Origin: Silurus meridionalis
Lineage: Eukaryota; Chordata; Actinopteri; Siluriformes; Siluridae
DNA: 64,000 nt
Assembly (NCBI RefSeq): GCF_014805685.1
Contig: NC_060906.1
Span: forward strand, 18,482,164 to 18,546,163
Direction of reading: 5' to 3'
In this document: positions 1 through 12,550 of the stretch, in pieces
How the letters are laid out: each line of letters starts with the position of its first letter
Numbering within the stretch: position 1 is the first letter of the stretch
Notes under the pieces: model-generated
Database searches by the model: none
Told to the model about the DNA's origin: nothing
The model's input: only the letters and a program-made list of their open reading frames with translations
Translations under genes and position numbers: made by a program

Positions 1-320
1 ACGTCAACTGTCAGGGTTTATCAGTGACCTTCGGTGGATGTATATTAGCGATTGGTGCTAGCCTTGACAGTGACGGAGATGTTGACAGCTTGTTTTGTGT
101 GCCACTGGCGTCGAAGTGTGAACGGAAACGAACAGGCTTAATTCATGACTGACGCCTTTGGTAATTATCAAAACAAAAGCAGCACGCTGGCGTAGGCGGC
201 TGGCGGCCGAGAATCACTGAAAGCGTCATTCAAAATGAGGCGGCACTAAACTCAGCTGCTGTTTACGCCAAACTCACATTGACTGTTCTCTATGTGATTT
301 AAGACGCTAGTGCTATATTT

Positions 321-324
<4 letters not shown>

Positions 325-374
<50 letters not shown>
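325..374. repeat. (TG)n microsatellite
   Basis: Pure TG dinucleotide run ending in GCGCGC. The paired tract in the second duplicate copy is at 2116-2163 and has a shorter GC end. Confidence 0.97.
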
Positions 375-375
<1 letters not shown>

Positions 376-892
376 CATAAGGGTCCTTGAAATTTAATGT
401 CAAGGTTACCAGTTCAGGAACACTTCAGACATTTTGTATTTCAGTAAGAAGATTGGTGTGCGTTTCACCAATACAATGTGGATTTTTAGCAGCACAAAAG
501 ATTGGTGTGTTGAAACTGGGGATGTGCAAGAAGTGGTTTTGTTGTTAGTTAAAAATGCTATTGACTTAAAGCATTTTTCAACAGCAATACTGCATAATAG
601 TGGAAGTTGAGGACATGTAAAAACACAGAATATTTTAAGTACAGTGTTTTAACAGAAATATTTAAGGTAAAAACTATATTACCTGTACATGCAAGTTTTA
701 TAATAACTGAAGTGGCGGAGTAAAAATAAATAAATAATTATTTAAAATGTGGGCAGTAAAAGATTAAATGCAGAAAAACAAACAAAAACGTTGACAGTAG
801 AAAGGTTTAATTTATGTCATTCTATTTTAGGGAAAATTACATACAGATATTATTGAGATATATCTGTTGCATGTAGCTATATGATTGCTCGC

Positions 893-894
<2 letters not shown>

Positions 895-958
<64 letters not shown>

Positions 959-994
959 GGATAGATGGATAAATGGATAAATGGATAAATGGAT
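895..994. repeat. (GATA)n / (GGAT)n microsatellite
   Basis: GATA tetranucleotide run grading into GGATAAAT units. The equivalent run in copy 2 is at 2693-2788 and differs in unit number. Confidence 0.97.
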
Positions 995-1787
995 GGATGT
1001 GATATGATATGATCATTACATTAAAATGTATTGCTAACCCTAACCCAAACCCTAGACATTTTCAGACAGCACTGATGCCAAAATTTGAACATGAAATGTT
1101 TAATTGACAGCATGAGATTTGGCTTCTCTTACAAATATGATTTACATTTACTGCACGCATACTGTGATGCAACAGAACAGAAAGACAAATAGCCTGAAGA
1201 GCATGACATTCGGTTGCGTTATTCTTACTGGGGCTGTGTAACTGTGAACCTCAAGCAACTCACCCTCATCCATGCATTTATCTTTAGTAGCTGCTGTGCT
1301 TGTGTAATTTTTGTTCTTCATTTTTCAAAACATTTGCTTGCACACAGAACCTCAGGGAACTGAATAAGTTGGAACTCTCATATATTGAATGTTTGAAATT
1401 TAATATTATTTTAAGATTATTTATTTATTATAACTGGTGGCGGGCTGGCAGGCCGCTTGAAAATGTTGAATAGCTCTGCTACACTACCTACAATATTCCC
1501 TACATCCTCACGTATTTTGCTAATATGGTTTATTATAAAGCCAGGACTTGTTTTCCTAAAAGAAAAAGTTTAGACAAATAGCATGGCCTTCTTTAACAAG
1601 CATTTGACCAAATTAAAGCGACTCTTCATGCACTTTGTGTAGAGGCCAGATAAAACACTATAGAGGAACGAATCTTTGTTCTTTTAAAGAACCCAAAAAA
1701 AAGAATTCTTTCATCACGGGTCCTTCAAACACCTACGTTAAATCCAAATGTTGAATGAATTTTGACATTTCAAAGCGACGAAAGAAC

Positions 1788-2110
1788 ACGTCAACTGTCA
1801 GGGTTTATCAGTGACCTTCGGTGGATGTATATTAGCGATTGGTGCTAGCCTTGACAGTGACGGAGATGTTGACAGCTTGTTTTGTGTGCCACTGGCGTCG
1901 AAGTGTGAACGGAAACGAACAGGCTTAATTCATGACTGACGCCTTTGGTAATTATCAAAAACAAAAGCAGCACGCTGGCGTAGGCGGCTGGCGAAGCCGA
2001 GAATCACTGAAAGCGTCATTCAAAATGAGGCGGCACTAAACTCAGCTGCTGTTTACGCCAAACTCACATTGACTGTTCTCTATGTGATTTAAGACGCTAG
2101 TGCTATATTT

Positions 2111-2162
<52 letters not shown>

Positions 2163-2682
2163 ACATAAGGGTCCTTGAAATTTAATGTCAAGGTTACCAG
2201 TTCAGGAACACTTCAGACATTTTGTATTTCAGTAAGAAGATTGGTGTGCGTTTCACCAATACAATGTGGATTTTTAGCAGCACAAAAGATTGGTGTGTTG
2301 AAACTGGGGATGTGCAAGAAGTGGTTTTGTTGTTAGTTAAAAAATGCTATTGACTTAAAGCATTTTTCAACAGCAATACTGCATAATAGTGGAAGTTGAG
2401 GACATGTAAAAACACAGAATATTTTAAGTACAGTGTTTTAACAGAAATATTTAAGGTAAAAACTATATTACCTGTACATGCAAGTTTTATAATAACTGAA
2501 GTGGCGGAGTAAAAAATAAATAAATAATTATTTAAAATGTGGGCAGTAAAAGATTAAATGCAGAAAAACAAACAAAAACGTTGACAGTAGAAAGGTTTAA
2601 TTTATGTCATTCTATTTTAGGGAAAATTACATACAGATATTATTGAGATATATCTGTTGCATGTAGCTATATGATTGCTCGC

Positions 2683-2756
<74 letters not shown>

Positions 2757-3334
2757 GGATAGATGGATAAATGGATAAATGGATGGATGTGATATGATAT
2801 GATCATTACATTAAAATGTATTGCTAACCCCAACCCAAACCCTAGACATTTTCAGACAGCACTGATGCCAAAATTTGAACATGAAATGTTTAATTGACAG
2901 CATGAGATTTGGCTTCTCTTACAAATATGATTTACATTTACTGCACGCATACTGTGATGCAACAGAACAGAAAGACAAATAGCCTGAAGAGCATGACATT
3001 CGGTTGCGTTATTCTTACTGGGGCTGTGTAACTGTGAACCTCAAGCAACTCACCCTCATCCATGCATTTATCTTTAGTAGCTGCTGTGCTTGTGTAATTT
3101 TTTTGTTCTTCATTTTTTCAAAACATTTGCTTGCACACAGAACCTCAGGGAACTGAATAAGTTGGAACTCTCATATATTGAATGTTTGAAATTTAATATT
3201 ATTTTAAGATTATTTATTTATTATAACTGGTGGCGGGCTGGCAGGCCGCTTGAAAATGTTGAATAGCTCTGCTACACTACCTACAATATTCCCTACATCC
3301 TCACGTATTTTGCTAATATGGTTTATTATAAAGC
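1788..3334. repeat. Tandem duplication, copy 2
   Basis: Near-identical repeat of bases 1-1541 in the same orientation, starting at the sequence ACGTCAACTG and losing similarity after the AAGC at 3331-3334. It ends about 250 bp short of the full 1787-bp unit. It is non-coding; the only long reading frames run through microsatellites. Confidence 0.95.
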
Positions 3335-4140
3335 TCAGCAGAATTTTTTTTTATATAATTATACAGTGGAAGCCAGATGATAATATACATTTTTCATGTT
3401 ACATTACATTTTATTACATTTTCCCAACAATTTTGTAACATAGACTCAAAATAGGTTATATAAGTTATTAAAATATACTTGGGTATTATAGACTTCTCAA
3501 TTTCCTCTCAATTTCTTTTACTTTTTTTTTTTCAGAAATTAAATCTTTATTTCTGAATGATTTTAATAACATGCTCACACATGATTAGTGCATATAGTAA
3601 AATAAAGAGTTTTGCCATTTATATGCTATAACTGAAATTATTAGAAGGTTCCAAGCATGTCAAAACATCTCCATAAATCTGTAGAAAAGGCATCAGACCC
3701 CTATGAGTTAAGGCACTGGTTTGTGTAAATAAAGTCATAAAAAAAAAGAAAAAAAATATTTAGCTTTTTTTTTTTATTTCCATTAGATATGCTCACGATT
3801 CAGTCCAATATAAATGGCCTTAAGCTGGCGGTGGCACATAACAAGGTTGATGCAGAGGTGTGAGTTTCACATTTATCACAGTCTGTCCTCATTTTGTCAG
3901 TCCCTTGAATTAATCCACATTTTGTATAAACCTCGTCACTCAGCTGATACTCTTCACTTTATAAAACCTATTGCAAACATAATTAGGGGATTTTTCGAAA
4001 TGCACTGCTATAATAGAATATTCGAGCCTCATTAGATCATTTGCATAAAAAATACCAGAGTGATTAATAATCCGATTTCATTCATCACATATGTACATGA
4101 GGAAACGAAGAAACAACTAATACATGTTATAGATATCAGG

Positions 4141-4144
<4 letters not shown>
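3335..4144. other. Non-coding stretch, no feature recognised
   Basis: AT-rich sequence with short A and T runs. Short reading frames show no family resemblance. I see no gene, RNA or transposon end here. Confidence 0.6.

Positions 4145-4234
<90 letters not shown>
4145..4234. repeat. (GT)n microsatellite
   Basis: About 45 uninterrupted GT units. The long Val-Cys or Thr-His reading frames through it are artefacts of the repeat. Confidence 0.98.
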
Positions 4235-4235
<1 letters not shown>

Positions 4236-5556
4236 ATCCTGGAATACCTTTTAGGGCTTGTCTCATTATCAACTCTTGCAGGTATCATCTTCAGGGAGTA
4301 GAGGAGCTCTCTCAAGTTACTTGGAGACACGGCACATTTTGTCCCCACTTCCATTTCCTGCAGTGCTGCGAGAAATGTATTAATATGACCTTTCATCTAA
4401 AGATGAAAGTGCTATATACGCATTAGTCACATTCACCTTGGTTCAGGAAGGTGTGTGAATTAAAAGCAGAATTTTTTTTGGGTGTTGCTAATTCTGTAGG
4501 GTGTGCTATTTCTAAAGGCTATATCTGTAAAAAGCTGTTTGTATCATATATAATGATTCATCTAAATGAATTTAGATGTAATTCATAACTAACATAAATG
4601 TTTAATGAGTGTTATATAGAAACACTATGCTAGCACAGAGTTTCACTAGGATATAAGGGAAGACAAGAAGGTTACATGTATACTTTATAGTCATTTAGAA
4701 ACACAAAGATTTAGATGAATTAAATGGTGAGGCTATTGATCTGTTTCTTGTGACGTCAGTGTTTACACAAGTTTTAAAAAAAATTACATTCACTTTTACT
4801 TCATGTAAAAAAATTCTTAGTAATTGAAAAGGATTTTTGGCAGCAAACTTGTAAAAAAAAAAAAAGAATTTAAGGTATAAAAGGTATATAAGATAATGTG
4901 GCTGACTGGCTATATTAGCTATGTATGTTAATATTAGTTTGGTGGCTATAGAAATAGTTTTTACTTTCAATATGTTGATTCTCTATTAATTGATGTTGAA
5001 TGTTGATCTAATAATGCTACAGAAATTACTAACTTGTTTTTTGCTTGCAGGTAACATTACCATAGAAGTACAATTTAAGCTTTTTCTATAGCTTTTCTAT
5101 AAAATGTGATTAAAAACCATACTGTGGTTTACCCACTACCAGAGGTGACAGGGTTTATTTTTTCTTTTTTTATTGATTAGATATACTGTATCTAAGTGCT
5201 AGAGCTTCATTCCTTAAACCTATACACCAACAAAGTTCTGATTGACTTCAGTACTTTATTAAAGCTTGTGCACGTTTCAGATCGCTGGTGTGCAGAGATT
5301 CCTATCTGAAAATGTTAGATATGGCAAGGTGTGCTGAAGCAAGATCTATACATATTTTTTCCAGGGATTTGCTACAGATCAAAATCAGTGATCAGTATGT
5401 TTGTTGGTATTGCTTCTCTGATGTTTTGATGTACCAAGTCTGGGTTACGTTAGGGAGCCAAATCAAATATGCAGACTGAAGCAGCTGAAGGACAACAGAA
5501 ATACTTTCCTGCCTGCAAGGTCAAGGAAGAAAATATATATTCGGATGGATGAGTAG
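4235..5556. other. Non-coding stretch, no feature recognised
   Basis: AT-rich intergenic sequence without a recognisable exon, RNA or repeat end. Confidence 0.55.
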
Positions 5557-5765
5557 ATGTATGTATGTAGATGTATGTATGTATGTATGTATGTATGTAT
5601 GTATGTATGTATGTATGTATGTATGAATGAATGTATGTATGGATGGATGGATGGATGTATTTATGTATGTATGTATGGATGGATGGATGGATGGATGGAT
5701 GAATGGATGGATGGATGGATGGATGGATGGATGGATGGATGGATGGATGGATGGATGGATGGATA
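5557..5765. repeat. (ATGT)n and (GGAT)n compound microsatellite
   Basis: A run of ATGT units followed by a run of GGAT units, with a short mixed section around 5625-5680. Met-Tyr-Val-Cys style translations are artefacts. Confidence 0.97.
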
Positions 5766-5767
5766 TA

Positions 5768-5986
5768 TCACCCAAATGAGGATGGGTTCACCTTTTGAGT
5801 CTGGTTCCTCTCAAGGTTTCTTCCTCATTACATCTAAGGGAGTTTTTCTTGCCACAGTCGCCACAGCTGCTCATCAGGGATAAATGCACATCATTCACCT
5901 TGACTGTTGATTTCTGTAAAGCTGCTTTGAGACAATGTCTGTTGTGAAAAGCGCTATAGAAATAAACTTGACTTGACTTGACTTGA
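5768..5986 (+). mobile_element. Retroposon 3' end with (ACTTG)n tail
   Basis: The sequence ends in a motif common in fish genomes: a TGTAAAGCTGCTTTGAGACAA block, then AGCGCTATAGAAATAAA, then a simple ACTTG pentamer tail. A 3' end with a short tandem tail is typical of a non-LTR retroposon copied from its 3' end. A shorter related copy lies near 41905-42008. The family (LINE or SINE) cannot be fixed here. Confidence 0.65.
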
Positions 5987-6009
5987 TATATAGCCATGTG
6001 GATACTGTA

Positions 6010-6015
6010 AATATA

Positions 6016-6107
<92 letters not shown>
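6010..6107. repeat. (TA)n then (GA)n compound microsatellite
   Basis: About 28 TA units pass directly into about 20 AG units. Confidence 0.97.
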
Positions 6108-6109
<2 letters not shown>

Positions 6110-6114
6110 TATAT

Positions 6115-6585
6115 AGACACCTAACCTTAACATCCATAAGCACTTCTTCCCCAAACTGTTACCACAAAGTTCTCAGCACACAACAATATTGAATGTCTTT
6201 GTGTGCTGTAGTATAACAATGTTCCATTCACTGAAACTAAGAAGCCCAAGCCAGTCCCAGCCTCACAGTACTCCTGTGCACAAAGAGAGCTCCATGAAGA
6301 TACAGTTTACTGAGGCTGCAGTCAATGAACTCGATTTGGCCTGTGCAGAGCCCTGACCTGAACCCACTGAACACAAATAGGATTAACAAAACCGCCACAA
6401 AACCCCCTTGTATGACTCAAGAGTCTGACCTCGCTAGCACTTTTGTGGCTGATTAAGCGCAAATGCCCACAATCACACTCCGAAATCAATCGTAAATCCT
6501 TCCCAGAAAAGTGGAGGTTATAATAAAAGCAAATGGGAACTAAAACTAGAATGACATGTTTAAAAAGCACAAATGACATAAGCAG
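6115..6585 (+). mobile_element. Degraded Tc1-like transposon remnant
   Basis: On the + strand the sequence has decayed Tc1 transposase landmarks: the region after the second catalytic Asp (CTGTGCACAAAGAGAGCTCC, near 6274) and the stretch reading as CP-D-NPLN near 6345-6370. It ends in a GTTTAAAAAGCACAAATGACA block. The same consensus is recognisable at 12840-13341, 25085-25300 and 28851-29140. No open frame survives, so it is a fossil. Confidence 0.65.
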
Positions 6586-6836
6586 AATTGTTCAGGAGGA
6601 AATTACATTCAGTAGCACTGGGGTCAGGAACATTCATTTATTGCAGCAGATATTTTATCTGCTATACTCTCAGATGTCCAAATTCAAGCAAAGATCTACA
6701 TAAACATGTAATCTGAACTCTATAAAAGAGTAAATCCAGTGGCGTTTTCCTGCTATCACAATCCTGTGTAAAGATCATATGTGCCACCAGCTGATGAACA
6801 CCATAATATAATCTTTGAGTTTATGCCAAAAGAAAA

Positions 6837-7006
6837 TTTACATTTATGGCATTGGACAGACGCCCTTATCCAGAGTGACTTACAACTGAGCAGGGGAGAG
6901 TTAAGGGCCTTCCACAAGGGCCCAGCAGTGGCAGCTTGGTGGTGGAGGTGATTTAAATCTGTGATCTTCCGATCCAAAGTCCAATGCCTAACCACTGAGT
7001 TACCAG
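6837..7006 (-). mobile_element. tRNA-derived SINE
   Basis: Read on the - strand it starts with a tRNA-like head (GGTAACTCAGTGGTTAGGCA, box A type) and has a degenerate box B (GATTTAAATC). It continues through the CTGCTGGGCCCTTGTGGAAGG body and ends in the widespread teleost tail GTCACTCTGGATAAGGGCG followed by TCTGTCCAATGCC. A better preserved sister is at 44477-44651. Confidence 0.8.
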
Positions 7007-7370
7007 TACATTATTTATTTGCCAGGAGAATATAGACATTTTGGGTCGTTTTCACAGCTCTAATAAAGCAAACAAAAGAACAGGGTCAGTTAATAGATAA
7101 AGCTAGTTGTGTTTGCATCCTCAAAAAATATATCAGCAGAAAGTGTTTGCCTGCCCTGCACAATACAGCCTTTGTTGTCTCACTTCTTTATGTGTGTGCT
7201 GCATTTATGTAAACATGAGGTGAATCTGCACTATGCTGGTGTCATTAATATCTCATTGAAAAGATTATAACAGGCAGTGCACATGTTTTAATCTTGAGCA
7301 GTTAATAGTTTGGGCTAATATACAGCTTTCGATCATATAACATTTGATTGATGAATACAGGCAATATGCA
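7007..7370. other. Non-coding stretch, no feature recognised
   Basis: Unique-looking AT-rich sequence between a SINE and a hAT-like element. No exon or repeat end is seen. Confidence 0.5.
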
Positions 7371-7378
7371 TTGCAGTG

Positions 7379-8000
7379 CAGAGATGACAAAAGTACACAC
7401 ATCCTTGAAGGACTGAAACTTTTTCACTCAATTTAAAGTAAAGATAAAAAGTAGGCATTATTACTACCTGTTTTAGTGTCACACTGGTAACTGGACCTCA
7501 CCTCATATTAATATATTAATAGAAAAGAATAAAAAATTTTGTTATTTGTTGAATGTATCCAAGCTGAACATCCACCATATAGAACACAAGCAGAGAAAAG
7601 ATGATGATGATCATGTGATCAGGAATGTCTCTGTTATCAGTCATGTTTACATCACTGACTCCCTCTGTCTCATATACGTTTACCCCAAACTCCTTGTTGC
7701 CTTCTGCCTTGCTTGTCGTTCACTTCGTAAACTAGTCTGTGGTGTGTAAGAGCCAGGAAATGATGCACCAGTGGTAGATTGAAAAAGCCTTGCAATTACA
7801 AGAAACAGGTTGACACGTACTAAGAAACACGCACTAAGGAAAAAAATGATTATGTCTACAAATAGATTAAAACTAAAGTAACGGGTCCGGTTCAATGTAA
7901 AAAGTAAAAAATACAGTAGAACAGAATGTAATGAGTAAAAGTTAAAAGTTAAAAAATAAATAATGAAGTAAAGTACTAATAGTACAGATTTGTATTTGAA
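7379..8000 (-). mobile_element. Tol2-like non-autonomous hAT element, one end lost
   Basis: The left end reads CAGAGATGACAAAAGTACAC, a hAT-type terminus. Most of the interior is the reverse complement of the complete element at 40876-41574, including the stretch around 7560-7760. The far terminus is not recognisable, and similarity fades near 8000 in a block of TAAAAGTTAAAAGT repeats. The 67-residue frame inside has no known relatives and is not treated as a gene. Confidence 0.75.
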
Positions 8001-8469
8001 TTAAAAAGCACCAAGACTCTCCACAAAACTAATGGCAATATGCGAATAGTGTGGACTGAAAAACCTGTAATAAATAAGGATTGTGGTTCCATTTTCAAAG
8101 CTAAATGATGTGTTCTGCCAAAAAAAACAAATCAAAATGAGGAAAGCAGGCAACAAGTAATGCATTAAAAAAATAAATCATTTGTAGGTTTTTACCACAA
8201 TCAGTAAAAAAGGTTTATAGTCAATACTCTTGTTTTTCATTTATGACCTATAACTTTTTATAACGTTCATAACTACCTTCCTGTATTTACAAGACATTTT
8301 GGTGATCTCTCCCTATAGTGTCAGTAAACAGATACAGACTCAAATGCAGGCTATTGAAAAATATATAAAAAAAAATGAAGGAAACAATCCAAAAGGCAAG
8401 CTTCTAAACTTAACTACAGACAGTGTATACTTTGCTGTGAGTACATGTTGTGAAAGTCTTTTATTAATG
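8001..8469. other. Non-coding stretch, no feature recognised
   Basis: AT-rich sequence without recognisable features. Confidence 0.5.
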
Positions 8470-8471
8470 TA

Positions 8472-9420
8472 CAGTATCTCATAAAAGTAAATACACCCCT
8501 CACATTTCAGCAACCATTTTATTATATGTTCTCAAGGGACAATACTATAGAAATGAAACCTGAATATATTTAAGAGTAGTCGATATTCAGATTTACTGTC
8601 CTCTAAAAATAACTAAATATATAGCCATTATTGTCAAAATAACTGCCAATCAAAGTGAGTACACCCTAAGTGAACATACGTGCCAATATTCCAATGTAGT
8701 CATTATAGTCCAAAGTGTCAATATTTTGTGTTAGCAGCACTGCCTTAAGCTTTCTAGGCATGGAATTCACCAGAGCAGCACAGGTTGTTGCTGGGATCCT
8801 CTTCCACTCCTCCATAATGACATCACAAAGCTGCTGAATGTTAGACACATGTTGCTTCTCCACTTTCCGCTTGAGGATCCCTCACAAGTGCTTAATAGTC
8901 TGGAGATATACTTGGCCACATCATCACCTTGTGTTGATGGGTTTTTGTGTTGTTATTATGTTACGACACTGATGTTTCAGTTTCTAAAGGGAGGGCATCA
9001 TGTTCTGCTTCAGAATGTCACAGTACATGTTGGAATCTATGTTTTTCTCAATGAACCGCAGCTCCCCAGTACCCCAGACAAAACACAATTTCCTTGGTAC
9101 TCCTCACCAGGGCGTCACCACACATACTGGACACCATCTGAGCCAAACAAGTTTGTCTTAATCTCATCAGACCACAGGACATGGCTCCAGTAATTCATGC
9201 TATTAATTGCAAGGTATGTTCTGAGTGGAACCTGTCTTGGAAAACCTCTGTATGACCTGGCCACAGTACTGTAACTCAGTTTCAGAGTGTTGGCGATCTG
9301 CTTATAGCCTCGGCCATCTTTGTGGAGAGCAACAATTCTAATTTTCAAGTTCTCAGAGAATTCTATGCCATGATGAACATCCAGTGGTCTTTATGAGAGA
9401 ATTGTACTCAAAGCACTAAA
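8472..9420 (-). mobile_element. Tc1-like transposon, degraded, - strand transposase
   Basis: The left terminus CAGTATCTCATAAAAGTAAA follows a TA dinucleotide at 8470-8471, as expected for Tc1/mariner insertion. Minus-strand frames show the N-terminal helix-turn-helix (near 9250-9348, GYKQIANTLKLSYSTVARS) joined by a deletion to the first catalytic Asp region (LWSDEIK, near 9150). The C-terminal part (VSNIQQLCDVIMEEW) is at 8666-8863. Stops and frameshifts separate the pieces and the right terminus is missing. It is the same family as 49608-50451. Confidence 0.85.
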
Positions 9421-9844
9421 TATTAACCTACTCTAACACACGATACACACATTTGTATGGTCCTGTCAAGCAGACAAAACATGAACATGATAGATAGGAT
9501 AGACTGAGATAGATAGAGTGCAGACTGTGCATGAATGATTTGCCTGGTGGAAACAAAAACGTAAAAATAATAATTAAAAAAACAATTATGTTGCTATGTT
9601 ATTTTGTCTATTGGGTCCACACTGAAAGTTCCATGTTTGATTTTTATGAAAGAAAAAGCAAACTAAGACATGTTTCAGGATCTTGTTTCCACAAGATCAT
9701 TCTCAAGCACATGGTAAAAACACATCCAGTTTCCATTCTGAATACTACAGTAAACATTGTTTTTTATGCTGCACATTATAGCAAGCATGTTTACATTATG
9801 TGTATAAAAAAACTGTATGTTAGCAGCATGCATTTCTGAGCAAA
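9421..9844. other. Non-coding stretch with degenerate GATA units
   Basis: Contains a few imperfect GATA units near 9489-9519; otherwise no recognisable feature. Confidence 0.5.
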
Positions 9845-10500
9845 AAAAATGGGCTAAGCCCAAAATGGCAAACTATTGAGCTTTTCCACAAATCATTAGT
9901 CAGGAAATGAACAAGCATTAACCAAATAGATAAAGAAACTCATTATGGGATAGACATGTGGGTAAGCTTGCAGACAGCTTCTTCCAGAAAAAGAGCCAAT
10001 GTTTTTCCCTCTAATGTTGATAAGCTTCAAACAGTTGATAAATTGTTTAACATGAGACCACATGTTCTCTATAAGTATCAAATTTGGATTCTGATCTTGT
10101 GCCAAACGCACCTGTTCTCAAGTCACATCTTTTGTGGTATGTGCAGTATGAACAACAACAAAAAAAACATTTGATTATCCTTTTTTTTAGGAAAGCAACT
10201 CTTCATTTGTGGGATAGAAGCCTTCATGAAATATGTTTTTGTATTTTAAAGCATTCATTGACATTTCACAGTGCTTCAGCTCACCAGTACCAGCAGCTGA
10301 AAAAGCTTCCCACAACATGACATCTCCTCCTCCATGCTTAACTGTGCTAGAGATGCGTTCACTATTCCATTTCTCACCATGTTTTCGAAGACAACTCTCA
10401 GGAGCATTAGCATGAGAGTCAATCATTAGTCATCACTCCACACAACTTTGCTTTGAATCAAACTTCTCATTTTTGAAAAAGGCGCACTCAGGTGTGCATT
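9845..10500 (-). mobile_element. Tc1-like transposase remnant, second family
   Basis: Minus-strand frames carry Tc1 transposase landmarks in order: VWSDD near 10430 (first Asp), VKHGGGDVMLWEAFSAAGTG at about 10275-10340, and QNPNLILIENMWSHVK at about 10050-10095, the block with the third acidic residue. The segment carrying the second Asp is not recognisable. It is broken by stops. It differs from the neighbouring 8472-9420 element, so two Tc1 families lie side by side. Confidence 0.8.
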
Positions 10501-10605
10501 TCTTTCATTCTTGGTGATTCCAATTATTTGTTTGTTAAAACCATTAAACTTTTAATATTTTGGCATTTCCTAATTTTCACCCAATCATTTAATAACCTGC
10601 GAATT

Positions 10606-10860
10606 TAAATTTTTACATTTACATTTACATTTGCGGCATTTAGCAGACGCCCTTGTCCAGAGCAGCGTACAAAAGTGCTTTGAGTCTCTAGCAATTAATA
10701 AATCTACACTGGTGCGCTACAAACTTAATATAAATATAATTCTTGAAATACCATTATACCATTTTAACCCTTATAAGCTACCAAGCAACGGAGAATGAAG
10801 AAATGCAATATTTTTTTTAAACTGCTACTCAAGCTGCATAAAAGGGCCACACGACACATT
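10606..10860 (-). mobile_element. SINE-type tail and attached repeat
   Basis: The (TTTACA)n start and the GCATTTAGCAGACGCCCTTG block are the teleost SINE 3' tail read in reverse (CAAGGGCGTCTGCTAAATGC). Beyond about 10680 the sequence does not match the 6837 or 44477 SINEs, so the rest may be another repeat sharing this tail. Confidence 0.55.
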
Positions 10861-12277
10861 CGTAGGAAAGTGTTTACCCTCTTTCACATACATGACCTTA
10901 CACATGATGCCCATGATTGGCTAGTGTTGCTGTGATTAAGATAGCAGGGTCATTTGATCTCTTTTTGGCTCTCGGCCACAGATGGCTAATTCCAACTTGC
11001 GATTTCCCAAAAATAGAGCACCTAGGACTCACATTAGAGATGTGGCATTCAGCATTCCAGACTACACTCAGTCATCATATAGTCTTCTCAAATTAACCTC
11101 AAATTTCTGTAATTCTCTAATTTATACATTTTCCACCTGCCTTTACTACTGAATTTGCCAGCTTCAGGATGCCACATTGTAGAATTTCTTAGATAAAATA
11201 AAATGAAGAGGTTTTTGACTCTGTAAAAGCATCATAGTGTAGAGTAAAGAAGACCCTGAGGAAGGGGAGAGAAAAGAAAATGATAATTCAATCGATTCGA
11301 GTGATACAGTCTGGCAAGCTGAACAGCCTTCACCTGAATGCTAAAATAGAGCACAGAGCTGTAGAGGTCTGATCATGTTTCTGCATTGTTGTTCAGGTGC
11401 TCTCAGAAGAGACGAGTCTTCAGGAATTTTAAGGCTATGAATGTGCAGCGTAAATGAAGCTGGGAGACTCAATACGCCTTTGCCGAACCACAAGAGAAAA
11501 ATGTCAGGTTCTAAATGGGGGTGGTATTACATTTGTGATACAATGTCTGACACATACTGAACGCCTACATTACGTTGACATTTTAATTTCAGCCAAAGTT
11601 TTCTCGGCTCTATATTCTATTATAATGTTTTATGCACTGCTATTCTTTTTTTTTTTTCTTTTTCAGCAGCCACCTACAAATACCACATTTTTGACTTTTT
11701 CCTTTTGATTTTGCTCCATTGTGTTTAACATTGTGTCTATTCTTAACGTTTTAATACTCATGGAAACCACATGGAAATGTATCCATGTGGTTTTGTACAA
11801 GTAGCTCAAATGTTATGATTCACACATTTTCATATTACATGAGTTTGTTTTTTTCTTCTCAATTCATTCTTCGTTTTTCATTTAATTATTTATTTGTTCA
11901 CACCCCCTACCCCCATATGATTCATTTATTTTTACTTTAATTTCTTGCCTTGTTTATTCATATTTACAGGATTTTTTTCACAACTAGTTTAACTTTGTTA
12001 ATAATTGTTAGGAGAAGGCAGGTGTGTGTGCAAAGTTATTTTTTTTAAATAAAAGACAGAAAAGGCTAAATTAACCTAGGCACAAAAATAGAGACTAGGA
12101 TTTTGAGGTAGAAAAAGACATACTGTACATTAAAATGTAAATACTTGTGCTCACTAACTAAAATGTAAACAGGTGCAGACAGTGACATGGCATGGCAGGT
12201 GGCATGAGCCGGTGAGCTGCAGTGGCTGAGGGTGTTTTAACTTCCATGTGTATTTTTTTTAATGATTATTTAGTACA
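10861..12277. other. Non-coding stretch, no gene recognised
   Basis: T-rich sequence with long T runs near 11645 and 12250. The segment around 11390-11440 resembles text often seen in fish repeats, but I cannot name a family. Confidence 0.5.
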
Positions 12278-12550
12278 CGTTTTGGAGACAAGGTGAGGGA
12301 GGCGAGATTGAGATGGTTTGGACATGTGCAGAGGAGGGACATGGGTTATATCTGTAGGAGAATGCTGATTATGGAGCCACCAGGTAGGAGGAAAAGAGGA
12401 AGGCCAAAGAGGAGGTTCATGGATGTGGTGAAACAAGCCATGCAGGTAGTTGGTGTGACAGAGGCAGATGTAGAGGACAGGGGGTTGTGGAGATGATTGA
12501 TCCGCTGTGGTGACCCCTAATAAGAGAGGCCGAAAGAAGAAGAAGAAGAA
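12278..12550 (+). mobile_element. RTE-type LINE, 3' end
   Basis: A 5'-truncated LINE copy. The open frame to the stop at 12494-12496 reads as the C-terminus of a fish RTE-like reverse transcriptase polyprotein, with ARLRWFGHVQRRD near its start and RRKRGRPKRRFMDVV further on. A short 3' UTR follows (GATCCGCTGTGGTGACCCCT) and ends in GGCCGAAAGAAG plus AAG repeats, the expected RTE tail. Short 3' fragments of this kind are the usual dead-on-arrival product of LINE retrotransposition. Confidence 0.85.

Larger units (their letters stand above)
1..1541. repeat. Tandem duplication, copy 1 (unit about 1787 bp)
   Basis: This stretch recurs almost base for base at 1788-3334. The copies differ mainly by small indels: one unit of a GC run after the TG tract, an extra A in A runs, and the GATA unit count. 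No coding region is seen inside. It contains a (TG)n tract, a (GATA)n tract and a short telomere-like CCCTAA run near 1034-1054. The unit reaches 1787; bases 1542-1787 are unique to copy 1. The left edge is cut by the window, so the true unit may be longer. Confidence 0.95.

Noticed and set aside
4060..4426. Long open frames of Val-Cys and Thr-His repeats
   Set aside because: They are translations of the (GT)n microsatellite.
5521..5883. Ser-Ile-His-Pro and Met-Tyr-Val-Cys rich frames
   Set aside because: They come from ATGT and GGAT tandem repeats.
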